Of a stretch of DNA of 64,000 nucleotides, positions 1-9,102 are shown in pieces (position 1 is the first letter of the stretch; every line of letters starts with the position of its first letter). The notes beneath the pieces are model-generated. The model saw nothing but the letters and a program-made list of their open reading frames with translations, had not been told where the DNA came from and did no database searches. This DNA is from Parabacteroides sp. TM07-1AC (GTDB taxonomy: Bacteria > Bacteroidota > Bacteroidia > Bacteroidales > Tannerellaceae): NCBI RefSeq assembly GCF_003480915.1, contig NZ_QUKD01000016.1, positions 13,505 through 77,504 of the forward strand. The letters are read 5' to 3'. Position numbers and translations under genes: made by a program.

Positions 1-1
1 A

Positions 2-1501
2 TATATTAAGGCCAACGAAGGTAAATCGGGTATTGTTTATTGTTTGAGCCGCAAGAAGGTGGAAGAGTTTGCCGATATTCTGAAAGCAAACGGGATCAAA
101 GCCCTTGCCTATCATGCCGGAATGGATTCGGCGCAGCGTTCAGCCAATCAGGATGCGTTCCTGCTGGAAACGGCAGATGTCATTGTGGCTACTATCGCTT
201 TCGGTATGGGTATCGATAAGCCGGACGTGCGTTATGTCATTCATTACGATATACCGAAAAGTCTCGAAGGTTATTACCAGGAGACAGGCCGTGCCGGCCG
301 TGATGGCGGCGAAGGCCAGTGCATTGCCTTTTATGCTTACAAGGATTTGCAGAAGCTGGAAAAGTTTATGCAGGGAAAACCTGTAGCGGAGCAGGAGATC
401 GGCAAACAGTTGTTGCTTGAAACAGCCGCTTATGCCGAGACTTCCGTGTGCCGCCGTAAAGTTCTGTTGCATTATTTTGGTGAAGAGTACCTGGAAGATA
501 ATTGTGGAAGTTGTGATAATTGTTTGAACCCCAAAAAGCAAGTGGAAGCGAAAGAATTATTGAGTGCAGTACTTGAAGTGATAAGTACGTTAAAGGAAAA
601 ATTTAAGGCAGACTATATTGTCAATATGTTGGTCGGAAACGAGACCTCCGAAATTCAATCTTACAAACACAATGAAATGGAAATCTTCGGTTCCGGAACG
701 GACGAAGATGACAAGACCTGGAATGCAGTGATCCGTCAGGCACTGATCGCCGGGTATCTGACAAAAGATATCGAAAATTATGGTCTGCTGAAGATTTCGC
801 CGAAAGGGAAAGACTTCATGAAGAAACCGGTGTCTTTCAAAATAACGAAGGATAACGAGTTTGAAGAAGAGGAAGAAGAAGTACCGGTACGCGGTGGTGC
901 TACTTGTGCTGTAGACCCGGTTCTTTATTCTATGATGAAAGATTTGCGTAAGAAACTGTCCAAACGTCTGGAAGTTCCTCCTTTTGTGATTTTCCAGGAC
1001 CCGTCATTGGAAGCAATGGCTACCACTTATCCGGTGACGTTGGATGAATTGCAGAATATCCCCGGTGTCGGGGCCGGCAAGGCAAAACGCTACGGGCAGG
1101 AATTTATTACGCTGATCAAAAAACACGTCGAAGAAAACGAGATCGAACGTCCGGAAGATTTGCGTGTACGTACGGTTGCCAACAAATCGAAACTGAAAGT
1201 TTCCATTATCCAGCGGATCGACCGTAAGGTGGCTTTGGATGAGATCGCCTTGACGAATGGTCTTGAATTTAACGAATTGTTGGATGAGATCGAAGCGATC
1301 GTTTATTCCGGAACACGCATCAATATCGATTACTTTGTCAATGATGTGATGGACGAAGATCATGTGGAGGATATCTATGAATATTTCAAGGATTCTGAAA
1401 CGGACGATCTGGAAGATGCGATCGAAGAATTGGGCGGTGATTATACGGAAGAAGAAATTCGTCTGGTACGCATTAAGTTCCTTTCAGAGATGGCCAATTA
1501 A
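2..1501 (+). CDS. recQ: ATP-dependent DNA helicase RecQ, 5'-truncated by window edge
   Basis: RecQ unwinds DNA 3' to 5' during recombination repair and replication-fork rescue. The open frame runs in from base 2 with no start, so about 499 C-terminal residues are visible and the first RecA-like domain lies outside the window. Visible in order: the second RecA lobe with the helicase motif around YQETGRAGRDG; the RQC zinc site, with four cysteines in VCRRK and CGSCDNC; a winged-helix region; an HRDC domain starting near VDPVLYSMMKDLRKKL; and a C-terminal helical HTH-like extension ending in an acidic stretch. This order matches long Bacteroidetes RecQ proteins of about 725 residues. A hairpin terminator follows 28 bases after the stop. 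The family is certain; only the N-terminus is unseen. Confidence 0.95.
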   Translation, partial: YIKANEGKSGIVYCLSRKKVEEFADILKANGIKALAYHAGMDSAQRSANQDAFLLETADVIVATIAFGMGIDKPDVRYVIHYDIPKSLEGYYQETGRAGRDGGEGQCIAFYAYKDLQKLEKFMQGKPVAEQEIGKQLLLETAAYAETSVCRRKVLLHYFGEEYLEDNCGSCDNCLNPKKQVEAKELLSAVLEVISTLKEKFKADYIVNMLVGNETSEIQSYKHNEMEIFGSGTDEDDKTWNAVIRQALIAGYLTKDIENYGLLKISPKGKDFMKKPVSFKITKDNEFEEEEEEVPVRGGATCAVDPVLYSMMKDLRKKLSKRLEVPPFVIFQDPSLEAMATTYPVTLDELQNIPGVGAGKAKRYGQEFITLIKKHVEENEIERPEDLRVRTVANKSKLKVSIIQRIDRKVALDEIALTNGLEFNELLDEIEAIVYSGTRINIDYFVNDVMDEDHVEDIYEYFKDSETDDLEDAIEELGGDYTEEEIRLVRIKFLSEMAN

Positions 1502-1528
1502 TACACGGATCCTTCTTAAACAGGAATT

Positions 1529-1574
1529 AAAAAGGTTCTTTCCCGCAAACAGAACTGCAGGAAAGGACCTTTTT
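1529..1574 (+). terminator. Rho-independent terminator after recQ
   Basis: A 15-base stem, AAAAAGGTTCTTTCC at 1529-1543 and GGAAAGGACCTTTTT at 1560-1574, pairs with a single T-G wobble around a 16-base loop. The right arm ends in five T's. It separates recQ from guaB. Confidence 0.85.
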
Positions 1575-1648
1575 AGTTTCCATCCGGGAGCAAATTCAGT
1601 TTCATTCGGATGAAAATTATATTTCTTTCGAAAGGAATTTTTCAAACA

Positions 1649-1679
1649 TTGCATAGTTCCCGGAAAAATCGTATATTTG
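1649..1679 (+). promoter_or_regulatory. Bacteroidetes sigma-ABfr-type promoter of guaB
   Basis: The -7 element TATATTTG at 1672-1679 fits the TAnnTTTG consensus of Bacteroides promoters. A TTG at 1649-1651 lies 20 bases upstream, the usual spacing for the -33 element. Transcription would begin near 1687, about 20 bases before the guaB start codon. Confidence 0.6.
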
Positions 1680-1696
1680 CGCGCAATAATTTTTAA

Positions 1697-3184
<1,488 letters not shown>

Positions 3185-3213
3185 TAAATGCGCATAAATC
3201 CCGTTATATAAAA

Positions 3214-3278
3214 AACACTAATTTAATCGGGTAGCATACTTTTTGGGGATGCTATCCGTTAGATTAGTGTTATTTTTG
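3214..3278 (+). terminator. Long hairpin terminator after guaB; 3' side doubles as possible promoter
   Basis: AACACTAATTTAATCGGG at 3214-3231 and the following GTAGCAT pair with ATGCTATCC...ATTAGTGTT at 3249-3271, a stem of over 20 bases with a few mismatches, followed by ATTTTTG. The T-run overlaps TATTTTTG (3271-3278), which matches the -7 consensus TAnnTTTG and would start a transcript about 26 bases before the ATG of the next gene. No well-spaced -33 element is seen, so the promoter reading is tentative. Confidence 0.7.
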
Positions 3279-3311
3279 TAATGTGTACGTAGTATGATAA
3301 ACGGATTTTTG

Positions 3312-4883
3312 ATGAAAAAGTTACTTGTATTATCTTTGTTATTCGCTTGTTTAACCGGAGAAGCCGCTAATAAGGCAGACTCTGTAGTAATGACTGTGGC
3401 CGGAAAACAGGTATCGCTGGATGAGTTTGTTTTTATGGCACGGAAGAATGGTGAAGTTAATTTATCTGATCGTAAATCGTTGGAAAGTTATGTGGAGCTG
3501 TATAAAAACTTCAAGTTGAAAGTGGCGGCAGCAGAAGCAGCAGGTCTGGACAAGACGAAAGAGTTTACCGACGAGCTGGAAGGATACCGCGCTCAGTTGA
3601 CATCGAGTTACTTGTCGGATAAAGACGGGGAAGAGGCTGCCGTTCGGGTTGAGTATGACCGTTTGGGAGAAGTCCTGGAGTTAAGCCATATCCTGTTCCG
3701 CCTGCCGGAGAAGACGGTTTCGAAAGATACGGTAGCTGTTTATGAAAAAGCCATGAAAGCCTATGAACGTATAAAGAACGGGGAAGATATTGCCGTTGTC
3801 GGTCAGGAGCTTACCAAGCTCGATTCTACCAAACAGACCGGATACGAATATACGCGTTGTCTGATGCCTATGCAGACTATAAAAGCGTTTGAAAATTACG
3901 CCTACTCCATGAAGCCGGGCGAATTATCCATGCCGGTTCGTTCTACCCTGGGATTTCATATCATCAAACTGCATAGCCGCAAACCCAATCCGGGTATGCG
4001 TCATGTCGCTCACATCCTGATCCCGTTCCAGAAGGATTCTGTAACACGCAGTGATAGTGAAACGCTGGCTTTGGCTGAAGATGTTTATCAGAAGATACAG
4101 AACGGTGCCGACTTCGGGAAGCTGGCTGAAGAATATTCATCGGACGGAGCTTCGGCACGCAAAGGTGGCGAGCTGCCTTGGTTCGGTGTCGGAGAAATGG
4201 TGGAACCGTTTGAAAGAGGCGCCTTTGCCCTAAATACTCCGGGTGAACTTTCAAAGCCCGTCAAAACACGTTTCGGTTATCATATCATCAAACTGATTGA
4301 AAAGCGCGGAATACCTTCTTTCGAAGAAAAGAAAAAAACATGGTCACGCACGATGGCGCAGGGCGAACGTAATTTTGAATATTACAAGGCATTCGACGAA
4401 CGCCTGAAAAAAGAATACGGCTATGTGTTCTATCCGGAAGCATATGCCGAACTGCAGGCTTTGTGTAATGATCATTTCCCTACCGATAAGGAATTCTATG
4501 AAAAGGCGAAGGATATGGATAAGACACTGATCCATTTGGTGGATACCGATTTCCCGCAGAGTGAGTTCGCTTACTATATTCAGCGCTGTCCGTTCTCGAC
4601 AAAAACATATGCAGGTGATTTTATGCAGGAAGTGTTCGACCTGTTCGTCCGTGATATTGTCACGACAGCCGAACGTAAGAATCTCGAAACCAAACATCCT
4701 GAATTTATACATCTCATGCAGGAATATCGTGACGGCATCCTGTTGTTCAATATCAGTAACCAGAAAGTCTGGAGCAAGCCTGCTGCCGAACAATCCGAGC
4801 TGGAAAGTGCCTGGTTGAAGGAGTTGAATAAGGAATATCCTGTTACGATTAACTGGAAATTGTTGAAAAAACTAAAGAAATAA
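3312..4883 (+). CDS. Periplasmic peptidyl-prolyl cis-trans isomerase, two PpiC domains
   Basis: Predicted SurA/PpiC-type chaperone that isomerises X-Pro bonds and assists outer-membrane protein folding in the periplasm. With the start at 3312 it has 523 residues and a signal peptide MKKLLVLSLLFACLTGEA. An in-frame ATG at 3294 adds six residues but gives a poorer signal N-terminus. Two rotamase (parvulin) domains are visible: one begins at LELSHILF and ends at GFHIIKL, the next begins at RHVAHILIPF with the core SARKGGELPWFG and ends at GYHIIKLIEKRG. A C-terminal helical region of about 170 residues follows and ends in a basic tail. It is first in a run with a lipoprotein and a second SurA-like protein. 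Family certain, substrate unknown. Confidence 0.88.
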   Translation: MKKLLVLSLLFACLTGEAANKADSVVMTVAGKQVSLDEFVFMARKNGEVNLSDRKSLESYVELYKNFKLKVAAAEAAGLDKTKEFTDELEGYRAQLTSSYLSDKDGEEAAVRVEYDRLGEVLELSHILFRLPEKTVSKDTVAVYEKAMKAYERIKNGEDIAVVGQELTKLDSTKQTGYEYTRCLMPMQTIKAFENYAYSMKPGELSMPVRSTLGFHIIKLHSRKPNPGMRHVAHILIPFQKDSVTRSDSETLALAEDVYQKIQNGADFGKLAEEYSSDGASARKGGELPWFGVGEMVEPFERGAFALNTPGELSKPVKTRFGYHIIKLIEKRGIPSFEEKKKTWSRTMAQGERNFEYYKAFDERLKKEYGYVFYPEAYAELQALCNDHFPTDKEFYEKAKDMDKTLIHLVDTDFPQSEFAYYIQRCPFSTKTYAGDFMQEVFDLFVRDIVTTAERKNLETKHPEFIHLMQEYRDGILLFNISNQKVWSKPAAEQSELESAWLKELNKEYPVTINWKLLKKLKK

Positions 4884-4896
4884 GAAAGAGAAGGTT

Positions 4897-5751
4897 ATGA
4901 AGTATTGCTTCATTTTTATAGCATTCGTATCTTTGCTGTGTTCTTGCAAACGGACCCAGCCCACCGACGATGCGGATGTGCTGGTAAGAGTGAAGGACCG
5001 GGCGTTGAAACGTTCGGATGTGGTTAGTCTGATTCCGCGGGGGACGTCCTCTGCGGATAGTTTGTTGTTAGCCGAAAGCTTTGTAAAGAAATGGGTGAAA
5101 GATGCCCTGGTTTACGAAGTCGCCCAGCGGAATCTGGGAAACGAAAAGGAAGAGGTCGACAAGCTGGTAGAAGAATACCGCCATTCGCTGGTCCGTTACC
5201 GTTATCAGGAGCGCCTGATCAAAGAGAAATTGTCGGCTGATATCCGCGAAAGCGATAAGCTGAACTATTATGAAGAGAATCAGAAAAAGTTTACACTCGA
5301 TAAAGCCCTGATCAAAGGACTTTTCCTGAAGATACCGGCAGATGCTCCCGGTTTATCGGACGTAAAGGGGTGGTACAAATCGACTTCTGAGGCTTCTTTG
5401 GAAAAAATTGAGAAGTATAGTGTGCAAAATGCCGCTATTTATGACTACTTTTACGACAAATGGGTGGATTTTGACGAAGTGATGGATAATATCCCTGTTC
5501 ATGTATCCAATCCGAACGCCTATCTGAAGGCGAATAAATTCGTGGAAGTGGCAGACAGTAGTTATTGCTATCTGCTGAATATTAAGGAGTATCTTCCGGA
5601 AGGAAGTGTCGCTCCCTATGATTATGCCAGTGCGCAGATCACTGAGATGCTGATCAATCAGCGGAAAGTGGATTTTTTGAAGACGTTTGAAGAAGAGTTA
5701 TATAAAGATGGAATCAGAGGAGGTGATGTAAAGTTTTATACGGAACCGTAA
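4897..5751 (+). CDS. Lipoprotein related to SurA-type chaperones, no visible rotamase domain
   Basis: A 284-residue predicted lipoprotein: the N-terminus MKYCFIFIAFVSLLCSC ends in a lipobox (LLCSC), so it is probably anchored in a membrane facing the periplasm. After the cysteine comes a short segment VLVRVKDRALKRSDVVSLIP, like the start of SurA N-terminal domains, then charged helices (KEEVDKLVEEYRHSLVRYRYQERLI). I see none of the conserved parvulin motifs (GGELGF, GYHIIKL) found in both neighbours. It lies 13 bases after the first isomerase and 22 bases before the second, clearly the same operon. Probably a chaperone or accessory partner that has lost, or never had, isomerase activity. Its role is inferred from context. 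Confidence 0.7.
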   Translation: MKYCFIFIAFVSLLCSCKRTQPTDDADVLVRVKDRALKRSDVVSLIPRGTSSADSLLLAESFVKKWVKDALVYEVAQRNLGNEKEEVDKLVEEYRHSLVRYRYQERLIKEKLSADIRESDKLNYYEENQKKFTLDKALIKGLFLKIPADAPGLSDVKGWYKSTSEASLEKIEKYSVQNAAIYDYFYDKWVDFDEVMDNIPVHVSNPNAYLKANKFVEVADSSYCYLLNIKEYLPEGSVAPYDYASAQITEMLINQRKVDFLKTFEEELYKDGIRGGDVKFYTEP

Positions 5752-5773
5752 TTTGTAACTTATAAAGGTAGAT

Positions 5774-7138
5774 ATGATGAAAAAGATTTTAACTGTATTC
5801 TTTCTTGCCTGCTTATCTTGTGTGGCAATGGCACAGGATAATGTGATTGATGAGATTGTGTGGGTGGTAGGAGATGATGCTATTTTACGTTCGGACGTAG
5901 AAGCGCAACGTTTGTATATGCAAAACGAAGGCGAACGTTTGGATGGCGATCCCTATTGTGTGATTCCGGAGCGGATGGCAATACAGAAACTGTACCTGAA
6001 TCAGGCGAAGATCGACAGTATCGAGGCCAGCGAAAGCCAGGTGATACAACAGGCCGACCAGTGGGTGAACTGGGCGATCAACCAGATCGGATCACGGGAA
6101 AAGGTAGAGGAATATTTCGGAAAGAAAATTTCGCAGATACGGGACGAACAAAAGGAGAAGTTCCGCGAGCAGCAGATTGTATCGGAAATGCAGCGTAATC
6201 TGATCGGTGAGATCAAGTTGACGCCTTCCGAGATCCGTAAGTTTTACAATCAGTTGTCGAAAGACAGTCTGCCGACTATCCCGACAACCGTGGAAGTACA
6301 AATCATTACTATCGAACCGAAGATCCCGTTCGATGTGACGGATGCCATCAAAGCCCGTCTGCGTGATTTCACAGAACAGATCAATAGCGGAAAGATGGAA
6401 TTTTCCACACTGGCCCGTCTGTATTCGGAAGACCCGGGTTCGGCTGCACGTGGTGGTGAGCTGGGCTTTATGAGTAAGACCGACCTGTTGCCGGAGTTTG
6501 CCAACGTGGCGTTCAACCTCTCGGATCCGAAACGTGTGTCACAGATCGTACAGACTGAATATGGATACCATATCATCCAGCTGATCGAAAAACGTGGTAA
6601 CCGTATCAACTGCCGTCATATCCTGTTGAAGCCGAAAGTATCGGAAAAGGAACTGACTGACGCGACGGTTCGTATGGACTCTTTGTATACGGACCTGAAA
6701 GCTGATAAATTCTCGTTCGAGGAAGCCGCTACATTTGTTTCATACGATAAGGATACCCGTAACAACAAAGGGTTGATGGTGAATCAGAATCATGAAGGAA
6801 ACAATTACGGTACTCCGAAATTTGAAATGCAGGAGCTCCCTCAGGAAGTAGGTAAAGTGGTGTATGATATGCAGGTGGGCGACATCTCCAAACCGTTTAC
6901 CATGATTACCGACAAGCAGAAGGAAGTGGTTGCTATCGTTAAGTTGAAATCCCGTACAGAACAACATAAGGCAAATCTTTCTGATGACTTCCAGGCGATG
7001 AAGAATCTGGTGGAGCAGCAGAAGAGAGAAGAATTATTGGATAACTGGATCAAGAAAAAGCAAAAATCCACCTATGTTCGTATTGCCGAAGGATGGCGTA
7101 ATTGCGATTTCAAGTATCCGGGTTGGGTGAAAGAATGA
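5774..7138 (+). CDS. SurA-like periplasmic peptidyl-prolyl isomerase
   Basis: A 454-residue secreted chaperone and prolyl isomerase. The signal peptide MMKKILTVFFLACLSCVAMAQ is followed by a SurA N-terminal domain (NVIDEIVWVVGDDAILRSDV resembles the D-x-I-VAVVN-D-x-I-x-x-S start of SurA). The first parvulin domain carries SAARGGELGFM and GYHIIQLIEKRG; the second begins NRINCRHILLKP and is less conserved. Domain order and length match SurA (about 430 residues), which escorts unfolded beta-barrel proteins to the BAM complex. The gene ends in TGA overlapping the ATG of the OstA-like gene (ATGA at 7135), so the two are probably translationally coupled. Confidence 0.88.
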   Translation: MMKKILTVFFLACLSCVAMAQDNVIDEIVWVVGDDAILRSDVEAQRLYMQNEGERLDGDPYCVIPERMAIQKLYLNQAKIDSIEASESQVIQQADQWVNWAINQIGSREKVEEYFGKKISQIRDEQKEKFREQQIVSEMQRNLIGEIKLTPSEIRKFYNQLSKDSLPTIPTTVEVQIITIEPKIPFDVTDAIKARLRDFTEQINSGKMEFSTLARLYSEDPGSAARGGELGFMSKTDLLPEFANVAFNLSDPKRVSQIVQTEYGYHIIQLIEKRGNRINCRHILLKPKVSEKELTDATVRMDSLYTDLKADKFSFEEAATFVSYDKDTRNNKGLMVNQNHEGNNYGTPKFEMQELPQEVGKVVYDMQVGDISKPFTMITDKQKEVVAIVKLKSRTEQHKANLSDDFQAMKNLVEQQKREELLDNWIKKKQKSTYVRIAEGWRNCDFKYPGWVKE

Positions 7139-8769
7139 AAATTGTAAACGAGTATTTCCTTACAGGACTGTTCTGTCTGCTGATTGTTTGTGCCGGTGCA
7201 CAAGCGCAGGATATTGTTCCCGTCAACCGGGATTCGGTTCCGGGAGAGACACTTACTGCCGATACAGTCACTACTAAAAAGACATTGGTTTATCTGTTGC
7301 ATGCCGATACGGTGTCTTATGATAAGGACGTGATGAAGGCGGATGCACAGTTTTTGGAGGGAAATGTCAGTTTCCGGCACGACAGTTCGTATATGTATTG
7401 CGACAGTGCATACTTTTTTGAGACAACCAATTCATTGGAGGCATTCAGTAATGTTCGGATGGAACAGGGCGATACCTTATTCGTGTATGGCAATTACCTG
7501 TTTTATGACGGCAATACGCAGATTGCTTACCTGCGCGAAAATGTCCGTATGGAGAACGGGGAGGTGACGCTTTTTACCGATAGCTTGAACTATGAACGTA
7601 TTCCTGATATCGGTTATTATTTCGAGGGCGGTCTGATTGTCGATTCGTTGAACCAGTTGTCTTCTTTCTACGGACAATATTCTCCGGGAACGAAGCAGGC
7701 TGTCTTCAATGATAGCGTGCGTTTGGAGAATCAGGATTTCACATTGTATTCGGATACGCTCCATTATGATACGGAATCGAAGATTGCCACTATACTGGGA
7801 CCGTCGATTATAGTTTCCGACAGCGGCACGATCCATTCTTCCCGTGGTTGGTACAATACGGAGACAAGCACCGCTCTGTTGCTGGACCAGTCTGAAATCT
7901 ATTCGGGCGACAAGATCCTGATCGGTGACTCTATTGCCTATGATCGGGATGCCGGTTTCGGTGAAGCTTTCGGGAATATGTGTCTGCGTGATACGGCTCA
8001 GAAGGTGATGCTGGAAGGACAATACGGTTTTTATAACGAACGGACGGAATATGCGTTTGCTACCGACAGTGCCCGTTTCCTGGAGTTTTCGCAGGGAGAT
8101 ACGCTGTATCTGCATGCCGATACGCTTGAGATGACGACGCTGGATTCGACAGCCCGTGAGATCAAGGCTTTCCACGGGGTGCGTTTTTATCGTACCGATA
8201 TGCAGGGTGTTTGTGATTCCATGCAGTTTAATACGCGTGACTCTATATTATATATGTATGATGATCCGATCCTGTGGAATGAGCAATACCAGATATCCGG
8301 CGATACGATCGTTATCTATATGAATGACAGTACGATCGACTATGCACATGTGATCCAGTATGCGTTTGCTGTGCAGCATCTCGATTCGTCTTATTATAAT
8401 CAGTTGAAAGGGAACGACCTGAAAGCCTATTTTGAAGGTCAGACTGTCCGGCAGATCGATGTTGAAGGGAATGCGGAATCCATCTTCTACCCGTTGGATA
8501 ACGGTGCGATGATCGGTTTGAATGAAACCAAGAGCGGATTCCTGACAATTTGGGTGAAAGACAATGCTTTGGAACGGTTGAAGATATGGCCCAGTCCGCA
8601 AGGAAGCCTTACGCCGATACCCGACCTGAAGCCGGAGCAGAAAACTCTGAAGGATTTTTATTGGTTCGATTACCTGCGTCCGAAAAACAAAGACGATATC
8701 TATCATGTGATACGGAAGAAAGTTGAAGATGCACCGGTTCGAAGTAATAAGTTTAAGCACGAGCAATAG
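7135..8769 (+). CDS. OstA/LptA-like LPS transport protein
   Basis: A 544-residue exported protein with signal sequence MKIVNEYFLTGLFCLLIVCAGAQA. The body is a long series of beta-strand repeats, with recurring motifs of the type GDTLFVYGNYLFYDG, ADTLEM and LYSDTLHYD. This is characteristic of the OstA-like N domain of Bacteroidetes proteins related to LptA and the N-terminal part of LptD. Such proteins form the periplasmic beta-jellyroll bridge that carries lipopolysaccharide to the outer membrane. The start at 7135 is chosen because ATGA overlaps the previous stop and gives a clean signal peptide. It lies directly after outer-membrane chaperone genes, consistent with an envelope role. There is no C-terminal LptD barrel, so it works with, not as, LptD. 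Confidence 0.8.
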   Translation: MKIVNEYFLTGLFCLLIVCAGAQAQDIVPVNRDSVPGETLTADTVTTKKTLVYLLHADTVSYDKDVMKADAQFLEGNVSFRHDSSYMYCDSAYFFETTNSLEAFSNVRMEQGDTLFVYGNYLFYDGNTQIAYLRENVRMENGEVTLFTDSLNYERIPDIGYYFEGGLIVDSLNQLSSFYGQYSPGTKQAVFNDSVRLENQDFTLYSDTLHYDTESKIATILGPSIIVSDSGTIHSSRGWYNTETSTALLLDQSEIYSGDKILIGDSIAYDRDAGFGEAFGNMCLRDTAQKVMLEGQYGFYNERTEYAFATDSARFLEFSQGDTLYLHADTLEMTTLDSTAREIKAFHGVRFYRTDMQGVCDSMQFNTRDSILYMYDDPILWNEQYQISGDTIVIYMNDSTIDYAHVIQYAFAVQHLDSSYYNQLKGNDLKAYFEGQTVRQIDVEGNAESIFYPLDNGAMIGLNETKSGFLTIWVKDNALERLKIWPSPQGSLTPIPDLKPEQKTLKDFYWFDYLRPKNKDDIYHVIRKKVEDAPVRSNKFKHEQ

Positions 8770-8796
8770 CACATTAATTATTAAATTTAGTAAGTC

Positions 8797-9102
8797 ATGG
8801 CACTTTTCTCATTTTATAATACACGTAAGCCCCGGCAGTTCAATCATAAGCCGATCTATTGGGATCCCCATAAGGAGGCGATGGAAGAACGCGTGCGTAA
8901 AATTAAGCGCGAGATGGGAATGGAAGAATCGCTGGAAGATTATAAGCCGCAGATCAAAGGAACTTTTGTTGAAGGTACTTCTCATCTGAAGAAAAGCCTT
9001 GACAGAGGCGACGATGCGCGAAGCCGTAAATATAAGAGTGCAAAACTAATCGTTGGCATTGCTGTCCTGGGTGCATTACTTTGGTTCCTGTTTTGGTCAT
9101 GA
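8797..9102 (+). CDS. Small conserved membrane protein, C-terminal TM segment
   Basis: 101 residues. A charged, helix-rich cytoplasmic N-terminal part (NTRKPRQFNHKPIYWDPHKE, then REMGMEES) is followed by one transmembrane segment near the C-terminus (LIVGIAVLGALLWFLFW). No catalytic motif. It lies 27 bases after the OstA-like gene, and its stop overlaps the mutL start as ATGA. Function unknown. Its fixed place between an LPS-transport gene and mutL suggests an envelope role, but this is inference only. Confidence 0.75.
   Translation: MALFSFYNTRKPRQFNHKPIYWDPHKEAMEERVRKIKREMGMEESLEDYKPQIKGTFVEGTSHLKKSLDRGDDARSRKYKSAKLIVGIAVLGALLWFLFWS

Noticed and set aside
4884..4896. Possible frameshift splitting one isomerase gene at 4883/4897
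   Set aside because: The second gene begins with its own signal peptide and lipobox, so it is a separate lipoprotein.
7477..8175. Long open frame (232 codons) on the minus strand opposite the OstA-like gene
   Set aside because: It is antisense to a well-supported coding sequence, its translation is rich in Arg, Ile and His without family features, and it is a frame shadow.
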